64,000 nucleotides of DNA, from the NCBI GenBank assembly GCA_023333565.1, contig JAJKFH010002906.1, positions 1,178,001 to 1,242,000 of the forward strand. Reading direction: 5' to 3'. Shown piece by piece: positions 28,501-38,269 of this stretch (position 1 is the first letter of the stretch; every line of letters starts with the position of its first letter). Position numbers and translations under genes: made by a program. Source of the stretch: Puffinus mauretanicus. Taxonomy: Eukaryota; Chordata; Aves; Procellariiformes; Procellariidae. The notes under the pieces were generated by a model. The model saw only the letters and a list, made by a program, of their open reading frames with translations. It ran no database searches and had not been told where the DNA came from.

Positions 28501-31500
28501 AAATAAGCAGCACCAAGACTGAATCAGGAACTCATAACACACACTGATACTGAGGAACTCATAACATGACACTGAGTCAAGTGGCATTTATGACCCATAA
28601 TTTCACTTTCTTGCTCATTCTTCTTATATTTCCTCTTGCCCCTATCCTTTCACATAGTTTAAAGCCATAACACTGGTTACAGTATTTCAGTCCGCATGCG
28701 TACTTCAGAGCAAAACCACATTATATCACTATTTTCTATATTAAAATAGACAGATATAAAGATGCTGCATTGCCACAGCAGAACATTCATTACAGATACC
28801 TGCACACCAATGTGTAAAAGCTAGCGCATAAGCTGTTTCTGTGAAGCAGTAAGTTAACATCTTGTACACTCCACATGCTTGCCTGTAACACCTTCCCACT
28901 GCCTCAAACAAGAAACTCACTCAGAGACGAATTTGATCTTTCAATTCTGCCTTTATTTTTCTGAAAACTAGCACTTCTCTTGAGTGGTTACTGACTCCTG
29001 CTATTTTTCACTAAGTGTTGCTCAGCAGCTTGTCATGAGTTACTTTTCCCCACATCATTCATGCACCCCAAGCAAAAAATAAAGATGCCTAAGAGCAAAG
29101 AAGCAGGTGTTTGGAAAACCAAAATACATTTCTTTGGCAGCGTCCACGTAGTAGATAATTTCAGCTAAACTATCCCGATAGGCACAATTGCAATTGTACG
29201 CAATAAGCTTTCGAGGCAGTATATAAGAATAAGAGAACTCTTTTTCTCTTCTTTCTTTCCCAAAAGACAGATGTCTGGATGCCAGACACTATGTCTCTGA
29301 CTCTTTAAAGCAATTGCCAGGAAGGGAAAAGGGAACGTATGCATCCCCCCCACCCCAGCTTGGCCGGTAGGACTGTCCAATGACGAAGGCATTATTTTAG
29401 GACTCAGAAGATCAGGCACTAACCTTTGCCGCAGCCTCCCTGCATACCTTTGGCCAATCGCCTCACCCTTCTGTAATGAGCGGCGGTAATTACCAGAATG
29501 CTGAGAAAACAAACAGGAGCTGCTTTTATCCTGAGCCACAGACAGAGGGTGAAAATTCCTGACCTGCCACCAGCCAAGCTTAATCAAGAATTAGGAATGG
29601 TTAATCAGTGCGGTTAGCTCAGCGTGGTACTGAGATTAAGATGCATTACAGAGTGACTAGAGACAGGTTTAGTGAATCCAGAGACAATCTCAGCATTGCT
29701 GTGTAGTGCTACACTGCCAAGCTGTGCTATCAGGATGCTCTATGCTATACATCATCGCAGAGCACGTAAAACTATGTTTAACTTGAGCAAGTCCTCCACA
29801 CCGTAAAGTTCACAGTCAGTAAAGTCTCAACCTCAACTACAACGCAACCCAGCTCAGCGTCACAGCTCTGAGAAAAAGGGCAGTGGTGTGCGCGTTGGCA
29901 GCCAACCATCATCAAACTATTGGCAGCGTTACAATTCAAAGCATAGTCTGATGCTGCCAGAGACTTCACCCCAGACTGCTAACAAGCTCATCTATGTGCA
30001 AAATTGTAGTTACATGCTTTTTAGAGTAGTACCCTTTTGTTGGGGAAAGAGTGACACTTAGCGATACTCAGCAAACAGCAGCGAGATGACCTGCAGGTGC
30101 AGTTTGCCTCTCGGGTTCCTGGGGACAGTGATTTGTAGGGACCCCTGCTCCAAGTGCTTTGCCTCCCGGGATGGGACCACCCAGTTCTTAGCTCTCTGAC
30201 CAGACCAAGGTTTGAAAACTCCTCAGAACAAATCGCAAAGTCCATACCAGCTATCTCCGGGGCTGGCAGAGCCGTTGTTAGCCACAAAAATAGACGTGCA
30301 GAAAAAGCTTCATATATTTAGAAGAAAAGCAGAGAATACTAATTTAAAAAGAAGCAAGGGGAGGAGGCGGCGGCAAGTCAGCTTTTCCGCAAAGTTTAGT
30401 ATGATCCCAGGGAGGAACTAGTTAGATTAGGTCCTTGGCAGCACTGTAGTTTAAACATCACAAGACTCAGGACAGGAGCCTTTTGCAGATGAGAACAGCG
30501 TTCTTGAGTTACCAGCTTCCTCATCTATCAAGAGCATAGGCACTCACATCTGGGAAGCTACCAGGTCTTCTTCAGAGCTTCTTTAATTCAAGCATATAAT
30601 AATGCTCAACTACTCCTCCAACCGCTCCCACTAGCCAACAAATTATCTACGACACTCAGAATTTATTTAGCAACATTACAAATGGGCTTTGCATCTTTTG
30701 CTTTTGGTGTTTACCCACTGCTGAGCAACAGGAGAGGCTGCTGCATTCTTGTGGGAAGAAAATGGCACACGGAAAACCAGAGGCGGCTGGCTACCTCTGG
30801 GGTGTAGCCATAGCTAGGTCTAACACAAATGGTTTCGATACCAGAGGCCTGACAAACTCACTCGAAACATTAGTGTCTTATTTATGTCCCCACATGCTGT
30901 ACTGCGCTGACGTAGGTCAGTTCGTCGCTCACGTCGGGAATCGCATCAGGCAGGCATGCCGCGGGCCCCGCTCAACAAGCCTTCGGATTCGGTCGCCCTT
31001 TCACGATAGGGACATCAAACCCCGCCAGGAGACAGCCAGAAGTGCAATTGTGGTAAAGAGTGGGGCAAAGGAAAAAAGTTAGCTCTCCCTCAGCACTAAC
31101 TCCGTTTTGTTTCGTCTTCCCGCCAGGCAGCCCGCTCCCCATATTCTTGAACAACAAGGCCACCATGCACGGGCCAGGCTGGCCTGGGACTTGGGCAGCT
31201 ACAAAGGCTGTCTTCACCCACGCAGCAAACAGGCTGCAAAGATTCAGGCATCCCAGGCACCTCAGCTTCCCAAATCAAAAGGTAAGGTACATTTTCTCTA
31301 TTAGAAACAAACCTGAAGAATTAAAGCGCTTGCACTACGACTGTAGTGCCCTTACACGAGCCAGTCCCTTAGGGAGGGCAGGAGGAGCTGACGGTTTGAA
31401 AATGCGATTTTTAATTTCACGTTGCTCATGGTGCAGCCATGTTTCAAGGTTAAAAAAGTTGCATGTTCTAGGAAATCACAAATAGTTCAACAAAAAATGC

Positions 31501-31627
31501 TCAGTTCAAAACCCCCATATTTTTCAAAGCTAAAGTGAACAATTTTAGGAGACTTGACCATCTTAAGGCTAACAGGGCCTGTGCAGATCTTAAAAAGGAA
31601 AAAAAAAAAGGTGACACAATACCGTAG
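4527..31627 (+). CDS. SPMIP2: SPMIP2 (C4orf45), sperm microtubule inner protein 2, split gene
   Basis: This is the whole-gene entry; exons are listed individually. In mammals the product is a small protein of roughly 186 residues in the lumen of sperm axonemal doublet microtubules (family knowledge). Four plus-strand exons join in phase: 4527-4584 (58 nt), 4908-5140 (233), 12177-12235 (59) and 31127-31281 (155). They give 168 codons plus one base. All internal junctions are GT-AG. Recognisable blocks are GPDAIRDY, an NYLWRPAP block, GEIGWG, AEDKATHWYQSPW and a Lys/Pro-rich tail (QLPKSK). A short fifth exon at 31587-31627 would finish the protein at 181 residues. FNIP2 lies convergently to the right, as I recall for human 4q32. 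The identification rests on remembered family sequence and synteny; the exon structure is read directly. Confidence 0.8.
4908..5140 (+). CDS. SPMIP2: SPMIP2 coding exon 2
   Basis: The acceptor is a pyrimidine-rich run ending CTATAAG (4907) and the donor is AAG|GTGAGG at 5141. The exon encodes residues 20-97, with GPDAIRDY, VGATSPAIEGTSDANYLWRP, and EIGWGVRELSHFTRK. The Leu-Trp-Arg-Pro and Glu-Ile-Gly-Trp blocks are the most recognisable part of the SPMIP2/C4orf45 family. The exon begins in phase 1 and ends on a codon boundary. Confidence 0.85.
7485..7513. repeat. Perfect 11-bp inverted repeat (hairpin)
   Basis: TATAGGTATAA (7485-7495) and its exact reverse complement TTATACCTATA (7503-7513) flank a 7-nt GTGTGTG loop. 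It lies in SPMIP2 intron 2. There is no flanking gene or terminator-like context. It may be a remnant of a mobile element or simple-sequence slippage in TA/TG-rich DNA. Confidence 0.8.
10676..10830. other. GC- and CpG-rich patch in SPMIP2 intron 2
   Basis: A short island within otherwise AT-rich intron contains many CG and CCGG/GCCG tetramers. It could be a small CpG island or an intronic regulatory element. No TATA box, start site or conserved exon is evident. Overlapping open frames on both strands (up to 152 codons) are explained by base composition. Confidence 0.4.
12177..12235 (+). CDS. SPMIP2: SPMIP2 coding exon 3
   Basis: A strong pyrimidine tract (TTTCTGTTTCTCTTTGACAG) precedes the exon, and the donor is CCATG|GTAACT. 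It encodes RGPIRQAAEDKATHWYQSP and the first two bases of a Trp codon, completed by G from the next exon. The preceding exon ends in phase 0, so the join is clean. The exon is too short to show up as an ORF and was found by matching splice phase and family motif. Confidence 0.8.
17577..17598. repeat. A22 homopolymer
   Basis: Twenty-two consecutive A residues lie in SPMIP2 intron 3. No recognisable retrotransposed sequence or target-site duplication precedes it, so I treat it as a mononucleotide microsatellite. Confidence 0.9.
18223..18276 (+). other. G-rich tract with quadruplex potential
   Basis: Several runs of four to seven G residues separated by short loops (from GGGGCCGG at 18223 through GTGGGG near 18271) fit the G-quadruplex pattern. 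The surrounding 18190-18330 is also CpG-rich. It lies in SPMIP2 intron 3. No promoter-associated exon is recognised beside it. Confidence 0.5.
18810..18870. repeat. Ancient interspersed-repeat-like motif
   Basis: TTACACCACTGCAA followed by TCCCATTGACTTCA and a GAATTACTTCCCATT segment resembles a motif (TTACACC...CCCATTGACTTCA.TGG) that recurs in old amniote repeats. I cannot assign a family or borders. Confidence 0.3.
19350..19490 (-). repeat. MIR-like SINE fragment
   Basis: The plus strand reads through a degraded reverse complement of the MIR core. It contains CCTCATCTTATAAATGGGAA (like cctcattttacagatgagga), then GACCCAGAGATCTTAAATTA, TTGTCCTTGGCCATAGATG, GGAGCCAGAAATAG, and AACCACAAGACCATCC near the end. 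The order and spacing match MIR, with many mutations as expected for an element older than the bird lineage. Orientation is taken from the usual MIR consensus. Confidence 0.55.
19907..20657 (-). pseudogene. Decayed open stretch on minus strand, unidentified
   Basis: The minus strand is open from 20657 to 20403 in one frame. A second frame is open from 20422 to about 19907, interrupted by a single TGA (20186-20188). One frameshift and one stop would therefore join about 250 codons. I recognise no domain. The plus strand is also fairly open here (20209-20550), so low stop density by chance is a real alternative. GGTTCAAATCC at about 20290-20300 resembles a Pol III B box, which raises a SINE origin as another option. 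Confidence 0.2.
22182..22625 (+). pseudogene. Open stretch interrupted by one stop, unidentified
   Basis: One plus-strand frame is open from 22182 to 22625 except for a TGA at 22440-22442. The first part contains SEAVYKNLPPKFSEHPQYRM. The second is Glu/Gln/Lys-rich (MEKDESRRAQNQQQEQ and EETKAEAGEVEVGSEE), like a charged, low-complexity protein segment. A TTTTGCAG acceptor-like site sits at about 22260 but no good donor follows. I do not recognise the protein. A purine-rich intronic repeat would also read as Glu/Lys/Gln-rich by composition. Confidence 0.25.
27961..28069 (+). mobile_element. CR1 LINE, truncated 3' end
   Basis: The sequence runs from GGGCTCTGAGCAACCTGATC through a degraded middle to CCCTTCCAACCCAAAC and the terminal ATTCTATGATTCTA. 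This is the standard 3' UTR and microsatellite-like end of avian CR1. It is 5'-truncated to about 110 bp, as most CR1 copies are. It lies in SPMIP2 intron 3 in the sense orientation and is the best single indicator that the genome is avian or related. Confidence 0.9.
28408..28421. promoter_or_regulatory. RFX X-box-like palindrome
   Basis: ATTGCCATGGCAAT is a perfect 14-bp palindrome. It differs from the symmetrical RFX site GTTGCCATGGCAAC only at the two outermost bases. RFX factors drive ciliary and spermatid genes, and this site lies inside an intron of a sperm axoneme gene. Binding is inference only; a 14-bp palindrome can occur by chance. Confidence 0.35.
31127..31281 (+). CDS. SPMIP2: SPMIP2 coding exon 4
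   Basis: The acceptor is TTTCGTCTTCCCGCCAG and the donor is AAAAG|GTAAGG. The first G completes a Trp codon, followed by QPAPHILEQQGHHARARLAW, a DLGSYKG segment, and a basic/proline tail ending PQLPKSK, then one leftover G. Family members carry a similar QP..ILD.QG....LAW block and a PKLPK-type tail. If the intron were retained, the frame would end after six more residues at 31302-31304, so a read-through isoform is possible. Confidence 0.8.
31587..31627 (+). CDS. SPMIP2: SPMIP2 candidate last coding exon
   Basis: GTGCAG precedes 31587. With the leftover G of exon 4, the frame reads DLKKEKKKGDTIP and then TAG (31625-31627). AATAAA follows at 31637-31642, a good place for a poly(A) signal. 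The resulting protein would be 181 residues, near the family length, and would keep a lysine-rich C-terminus. The acceptor's pyrimidine tract is weak. Competing acceptors near 32463 and 32465 would give other basic tails, so this exon is tentative. Confidence 0.4.
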
Positions 31628-31636
31628 AAAATGAAA

Positions 31637-31642
31637 AATAAA
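31637..31642 (+). terminator. Candidate SPMIP2 poly(A) signal
   Basis: A canonical AATAAA begins 10 nt after the stop of the candidate last exon. Its value depends on that exon being real, since AATAAA occurs often in AT-rich DNA. Confidence 0.35.
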
Positions 31643-34430
31643 AACATGACAGTAATGCACTGAAAAGAGGAGAACCCCCCCCGCAAGCTCATTTTGCCTA
31701 CAGAAAAAGAGATGAGGTAGTAAAATAAACCTAAAATGGAAGTTAAACTTAAGGACCTGTTTGAAACAATTTTGTAATATATACAGGGTTGGAATTCAAT
31801 GCAATGGAAGGGAAAACATTTTTGTGAGCCAAATATCCCAGCCCTTGACCCCACAGCACTCTTATCAGTCAGCACAACCACTCCCTGGGAAGATCGCAAG
31901 CAGACCTAACTATCGCTTCATATTTCCACATCCGCAAACATCTCTCCGCCCGGAGGAGCGGGAGCTTTCTTTCTTGGTGGGAAACTCCTTCCTCGGGGGA
32001 GTCTGCTCTCTCCCAAACACCGTTTTGCCAGATCACAGTGGAATCTCCCTCGTAGCTCCAAATGGAAGAAATCCAGTTTATGAGATTATATTTATTTTTA
32101 AATGCTTGACTGTCACTCCTAAGCCCTTCGGATTTCGAGACAAGATGCTACTCGTACTGCTTAAACTGTTTTAGCTTTGGGATTGTGCCAGACAGGCAAC
32201 TGACTGCAAGTACTATGAGAGTAATTTTCCAGTATGTGGATTACTAGCATGTGGCCACTTAAGCTAATTTTATATGGGATCAGAAGCCTTATAGGTCAGA
32301 GTGTCCTGGTTTGTCACTCAGCTGCATGTCCTTTAGGTCCAAAGTCCTGTTTCATGTGTTCAGTCGTGCTCTCTTCAACTGTATATGTACTGCAAACCAA
32401 AGAATATGGTGCATGGATGACTAGCAGAAAGCTTTGCTATGTTGTATGACTTTTTCATTTAGAGAGAAAAGAAGGGAGAAAGACTAGCAGAATTTTGGCA
32501 CAAGACTTAGTTACTTTGTGATATAGTTCACGTTTACTTACGCCTGCTGTGGCCTTGAACTCCTCGTTACATCAAGTGACATCTTTTGACCAAATCACGG
32601 AATTTGACTGCAGAGTTTGAGAGTTTTTCAAATCTAGGTATTATTTTCTCTTTTGCAGCTGTCAGTTTTAAAAGCTCCTTGGCAGCACTCTCAGCCATAC
32701 CACATAACTATTTATTAATACAGGTCTCCACCCTTTCCCAGTGCTTGGCCATTTTATACTGGTCAGCCTGTGCATCTGGCTCTTGCTAACCTGACACATC
32801 TCTCTGAAAGAGATTGGCCAAGTGTCCTTTAGAAAAAAGTTAAACCAGCTGACCAACAGCTTAACTACAATTTTTTAAAAATAGCAAAGTCAGAGCAGAG
32901 GACTTTCACGGAGTCTTACAAAGGCTGGGTGGAAGCCCAGGTCGCTGCCCCGCACAAACCACTGAGCCAATCCAATGGCCCACAAGTATCAAAGACATCA
33001 GGAGCTGGAGCAGTCTCACTCCTTATCTCTCTTGGTCCTAGCTGAGGGGTCCCATCTCTCCCTTGCCCTTACACTAGCTAAGTATTATTGGAGCCAAATT
33101 CAATGTTAACCCAGCAGACAACCATCAGCAGCTTTTTCTCTGCAAACATGCTGCGCCTGGATATGAGTGATTCAATGAGCAACAGAGCAAGCCACAGCAC
33201 AAGCAACTTGCAGATGCAGCTAGTATGACAGGAGGAGAGACTGGACAGGGTAATGGGGTCTTCCCTTTGTTAGCTATTAAATTGTTTCAAGCCTTCCCAT
33301 GAAGGCACAGACCTAGAAAGAGGGAGGCAGCTACACAATTTGGCAAGACGAGAGCTAGAGCGAGATTACAGCTCACGACAACACCATCATTTGATGTACT
33401 TTTCACACTAAAAAAACCTTTCATTCTCATGAACACCAGATCTGGTTAACCTCTGTAACAGGTCACCATTTGTGCAGGAGTACCAACAGGAGCACAAATT
33501 ACACAGGAGTCCTAGTAGACAACGCAACAGACATTTCTGCTTACTTCAAGTGTGTGCATGCAAGCATTTAGCACCTTTGAGCATGAGAAAATAGGTAGAT
33601 TTATTTCCAAGTGCTCCAGAGTTGATAATTACTGCAGCCGGACCAGAAAGCCAGAAGCTGTGTTCAGAGCACTATGGAAAGTCCTCGATGCCAAAGTTCC
33701 TGGGCTTTTGTTTTATTTCTAATCTTTGTTAGCCTGACCAACAAGCAAACCTCAAACATTTCAGTCTATAAGTAAGAAGTGCTTACACCCTACAAATCAG
33801 CTATACTTCAGACCTGTTCAAAGATGTTCAGCGTAATTACAGTTGATCATCTCTTCTCCATTTTTATTTCGTAAATAAGGACTTTCCAGTAAGCTGCAGA
33901 ATACTAAATAGAAATTAAGGTCATGGAGAGTTTGACACAAATTGAAGACCTCTTTATTTTAAACTAATTAATGTCAAGTCCATCAACCAATTCGTAATCT
34001 AGTAGACACAAGGTGTCACTCATTCCTGTTAGGTTGCGTAATTTTTAAAATTGGATATATTATGTAATAGCGACACATTTTTCAGATGCTCTTTTCCTAT
34101 GCACTTGAGCTACATGCCAGCCACACAGGTGTGTGGAACCTCTGCAGGACCTATTCCAACAGTCAGTGTCTTCACTTTCCATTATTTTTGGCAGTTAGTT
34201 TTCACACTATAAGAGCTCTTGTTTACATATAAGTGGGGTAAAGCTTCCAAAGATGCCAATAGTGTTCAATCAGGTTCCAAATTTTGTGAAGCCTTCCTGT
34301 TAGACATTTTTTGCAACATTTACTTACTCCACTAATGTCCACGGATGTCCACACATTATTAGATCTCAGCTACAAACCACAAGAATGGCTATTTCAGAAG
34401 TAAGTTTTAAAAAGGAAGATACCAAATACC
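31643..34430. other. Region between SPMIP2 and FNIP2 3' ends
   Basis: No exon, repeat or structured element is recognised. Two alternative acceptor positions for an SPMIP2 last exon lie at 32463/32465, after GACTTTTTCATTTAG. The region is mixed AT-rich sequence with scattered short open frames on both strands. Confidence 0.5.
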
Positions 34431-37400
34431 ACTTACATTCATTTCAGAGAGTTTATTGCACCAAATGCCGCAAAGAAATAGACCAAAATGATAGCGTACA
34501 TAAACAACTATAAGAAAAAAAAAAACATGTAGTTTGACATTGGTATTCAGTCATTCCTAAAAAAGCCTATGCTCTCCAAACATGCAATAACAACACACAT
34601 TTTTTTCTACTATGGAAAACCTGCTATGTATGTCAAATTAGCCCACCTGACCTCAAAAAAAAAAATGTCTAGAGTATATTCAGCAGTTCAGACTCGATTT
34701 TTATTTGGGTCCTTTTAACTGAAGCAGAAGTTACACTTGAGGGATAAGGGATCGTTTTGTGTAAACTTTATATATGAGAGTTCGGTGTGTTTGAAAAGGG
34801 TTTTTGACTTTAAGAGTAAAGATGCATATTGTAGGCAGTGGGGAAGATTAATCTATAACTGGAGGATGCCATTAGAAATGTGAATTACAGAATCAGTGTC
34901 TATTCATTTCTTTTGGGCAGAAGAAAGTTGTATACATTAATTCAGAGAGTACCTACTTAAATTAAAATGTTTAGATCTTGGTATCGTTTGGGGTTAAAGA
35001 CTAAATACTACAATTTAGAGTTCATTCCTCCCCTCTGTGTATAAAGGTTTCATCTTGCCTGAAAAAAAAGCATACATTCTTTAAATTGCACTGTGTAAAC
35101 TGCATTTATGTGGGATTTTGGAAAGACTGTGCACTCCCACTTAACCAAGAAAGTATGTATTTAAGTTTACAAAAAACTACATAATACTGATAAAAACAGC
35201 TTTGGAATATTTGAAAATTAAGCTGCATTATCAACTTTAAACACATCTGTACATTCATATCACTTTTCATCCTATTAAAATAAAACCAGAAACATGCCCT
35301 AAAGATGTCTAACAACACATCTGTAAATACTTACTGCCCTGTCATGCCACACTATTTTACATAAACAGCAAGATGTTTAAAAAAAAAAACAAGTTAAAGA
35401 CTTAGAGTCAAAAAAGCCCTAGAAGGTGGAATCCGGTCAACTGAGGTAGTGCATTTGGTGGAGGGGAAAATATGTATTTAACTTTCTTTAGTCTAAAGCT
35501 TTTTAAAGGTAATAAACAGCTTTCATTTTGGATTTTCTTTCCCTCAAAACTAAAACTGTGAGCACAAGATAGTTTATCATGTAATTTCTGAAGAGCAGCA
35601 AAATGTTAGAGAAAGCAGCAAGAACTATAAAGTTTTAGCCTGGGCTGAAGAAAATCCAAGTGCTTTTGACCATCGGCTTACATGCCACCCCTAGGTTAAT
35701 TTGATGTCTTGCGAAAAGGCAGATTTTTTTTTTTTTTTTAAATAGTTGATGTAGTAAAATCAGGTGTTACCGATCATGGCATTAGTCTTCAAATCACTGA
35801 ATGCTGGCTGACCTTTGACTCCCCTAATACACTCTATAATAACAAAAGCACATATTTCTACATTAGCACATATTTCTCTGAAGAATTGTCAAAGTCTGTT
35901 CAGATAAAAACCCAACTAATACTTCAAGAGAACTGGAATTGACTTTTAATGAACTCAGCTACTATTTAAGAGTGACATGAAATAGAGAAAGTACATGAGG
36001 ATTTCTATATACACTCAGGGAAGCAGTTTCATAGTCTTACACATGCGCACGCACACATTCTCCATCACAGGGGCAGTTTAAGGAATATGTGACTTGCTCT
36101 ATGGTTCTTACTTTGTCTTAACCTTGTGGAATAGAGTGATATCTGCTAACAGCTATATGCAGAGGTAAGTTTACTTTCCAGAAGGTAGAAGGATTCACAG
36201 ACCAAAGATATGAAAAGTTTGCTTAACTATAAGCAGTAGGAGAAAACCTGAACCATAAAAAGATTTTAGCCTTTTCAGGCAGAACACTAGGGACAAGCAT
36301 GAAAATGCGATAGAAGAAACATCTGGAATGTCAGGTCAGAAACCCAGCATGTAAGGAACAGCTTTAGAAGCATTGTATCAGAATATTAAGTATCCCTCCA
36401 CCTGGAAACAACCTCTCTTCACAGTAGGTCAGTCTACCTATTTCCCTCAAAAAGCAACACAAGGTTAATCAAGACCCCCCATCACATTTACACAACTCAC
36501 AATATGCACATTTCATTATTTCAAATCATTGAAAGTTTACTGTAGAAAAGTCCAAACATCAAGGTAGTAGGAAATAAAAACACTTTTAATAAAAGTGTGC
36601 CCCTTCAGTGTTAAAAATCTGTAATCACCAACGAGGAGAACTCACAACCAGTGACCAGGAGTTTCTTACTAGAATTCACTATTCCCAAGCAATGGTGTTG
36701 CTAGCAATTTGCTTGCAAGCTGACAATTTCAGACACCTCAATCCTGCTGGCTCACAACAGAATAGTCCAACATCAAGTTTTCCGTTTCTTTAAGAATGTT
36801 TGTTTTGATCCTTTGTTCTTTCCTCAGTCTGGTCCACAGTTTCATATCCAGCTTAACAGTGCTTTATGCAATAAAAGTAATTTTTTGTTTACATTCATGT
36901 TATCAACCACATGAAAACAGTAAAATACAAAATTTTATTTTGCTTTCTAGAAACACAGAAGGCCAGTATCAACTAGTGGAGAAGTAGTTTCTGGTCTCAG
37001 AATAGTTAACCTATTAAGGAAAGGCACCCGGATGATAGTTCAAGATTTCTGTAGAATCAAAAAGGGCAACTGCAAACATTCATAGTAATATCAAATATTG
37101 GGGTGTGCCCCCTACATTTCATTTTATTTCAAACAATGCTCCTCTTTTATTCCTACTTAGAGTGACAACTAGTAGCTGGAAAAAAGTAATACTTTTGACT
37201 AAAGGTTTGGTGGGGGGTTGTTTGTTGTCTTCAGTTTGTGCCAATTGCTTGGTGTACGTGTGCACAGACATGCACCAACAGCACTGGTATCATACAGAAG
37301 TTTGTCAAATTCATACTCCTCAGAGATAGTAATACTTGATGACACCAAGACACATGTTTAGTTCCCGAGACTACAGTCATACAGAAACTCGAAAGAGTTA

Positions 37401-38190
37401 TTGAAGTTGCATCAGCAACAAATGTAAACTTGTAGCAGAAATTCCATAAGGCTTTCCCACAAAATCCCTATCTCAGAAGTCCATTCCATTCCACTTCTAG
37501 CCATGGGCTCATTTGAATGCCTTCTCATTAAAACAGAAGCAGCCACAGCTTTCTTAACCTCTTGTCCTTTAAGGGAAATGTCACATCACCTCATGCACAC
37601 ATCCATTCCCACATAACATTTGGCTGCTGAATCCAGGTTCCTTGTTCCGAGCTGGTCAGTTCTACTATACAAAATCATGCTTATGCTCTGCAAGAAAATG
37701 ATGTCCCATCTAATACACTTGTGTATAGGAAAGCTATATACATAGTTTACAGCTCCTCCTCCTCTCCAGCAAAGAAACATACACCACACCACACTCACAA
37801 GCGTAGTATTATGAAATCCATTCTAACCCACTTTTTTTTAACTGTTACTTCATGGTTTTGAGCAGCGTTTTGGATGGCAGCGCCTGGTCTGCCACATAGT
37901 GTTAACTTTTGTCCTTTGAGTAAAAATAAAATACAAGGATGCAGTCACTTTCTTGATTTAAGTCAGAAGTGAGATTGTAAGAAAAACCTGAATGCCTTTT
38001 ACATTATGTAAACTGAAGTCCTCCAATAAAACATCCGGCTGAAATCTGAATCAGAAGGTGGTAGAATGTACAGTCATCACCTGCTTTCCTCAGTGCTCCC
38101 CTTTACCAGTGTTTGGCACCTCTGTTCTTCATTCAACATTCCCATTTTCTTTATTTTACTTTAAGGGAATGACTATCCTGAGATTTGAAT
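34431..38190 (-). other. FNIP2: Probable FNIP2 3' UTR
   Basis: The stretch downstream of the FNIP2 stop is AT-rich and lacks coding frames. Minus-strand AATAAA signals occur close to the stop (plus-strand TTTATT at 38150-38155), at several intermediate points, and at 34452-34457. I set the far border at that last signal because mammalian FNIP2 has a 3' UTR of several kilobases, but this end is a guess. It includes a T-run near 35730-35740. Confidence 0.35.
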
Positions 38191-38269
38191 TTATAAGAGT
38201 ATTTGAGCAACATACGGGGAATGAGTACTTGCTATAGCAGCCAACAAAGGCAAGTCATTGGATTCAATC
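38191..38269 (-). CDS. FNIP2: FNIP2 last coding exon (stop codon)
   Basis: TTTCTAG precedes the exon. It encodes [20 protein letters not shown] and AQILL, then TAA at 38191-38193. This is the strongly conserved C-terminus shared by FNIP1 and FNIP2. Its first G completes the Gly codon begun by GG of the previous exon. Confidence 0.95.

Larger units (their letters stand above)
12236..31126 (+). other. SPMIP2 intron 3 (18.9 kb)
   Basis: This is the largest intron in the window. Recognised contents are GC-rich patches (about 13060-13290 and 18190-18330), an A22 run (17577-17598), a MIR-like fragment (19350-19490), a CR1 3' end (27961-28069), an RFX-like palindrome (28408-28421), and two anonymous open stretches (19907-20657 minus; 22182-22625 plus). 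I see no exon of a known protein. Confidence 0.6.

Noticed and set aside
29611..29675. tRNA-like A box (TTAGCTCAGCGTGG) and B-box-like GGTTTAGTGAATCC
   Set aside because: No cloverleaf can be traced, the B box is poor and the ends do not pair; at most a SINE remnant.
32463..32518. Alternative SPMIP2 last exons after GACTTTTTCATTTAG, with tails beginning ERKEGRK or EKRREKD
   Set aside because: Not excluded, but there is no nearby poly(A) signal as good as that at 31637, so they rank below the 31587 candidate.
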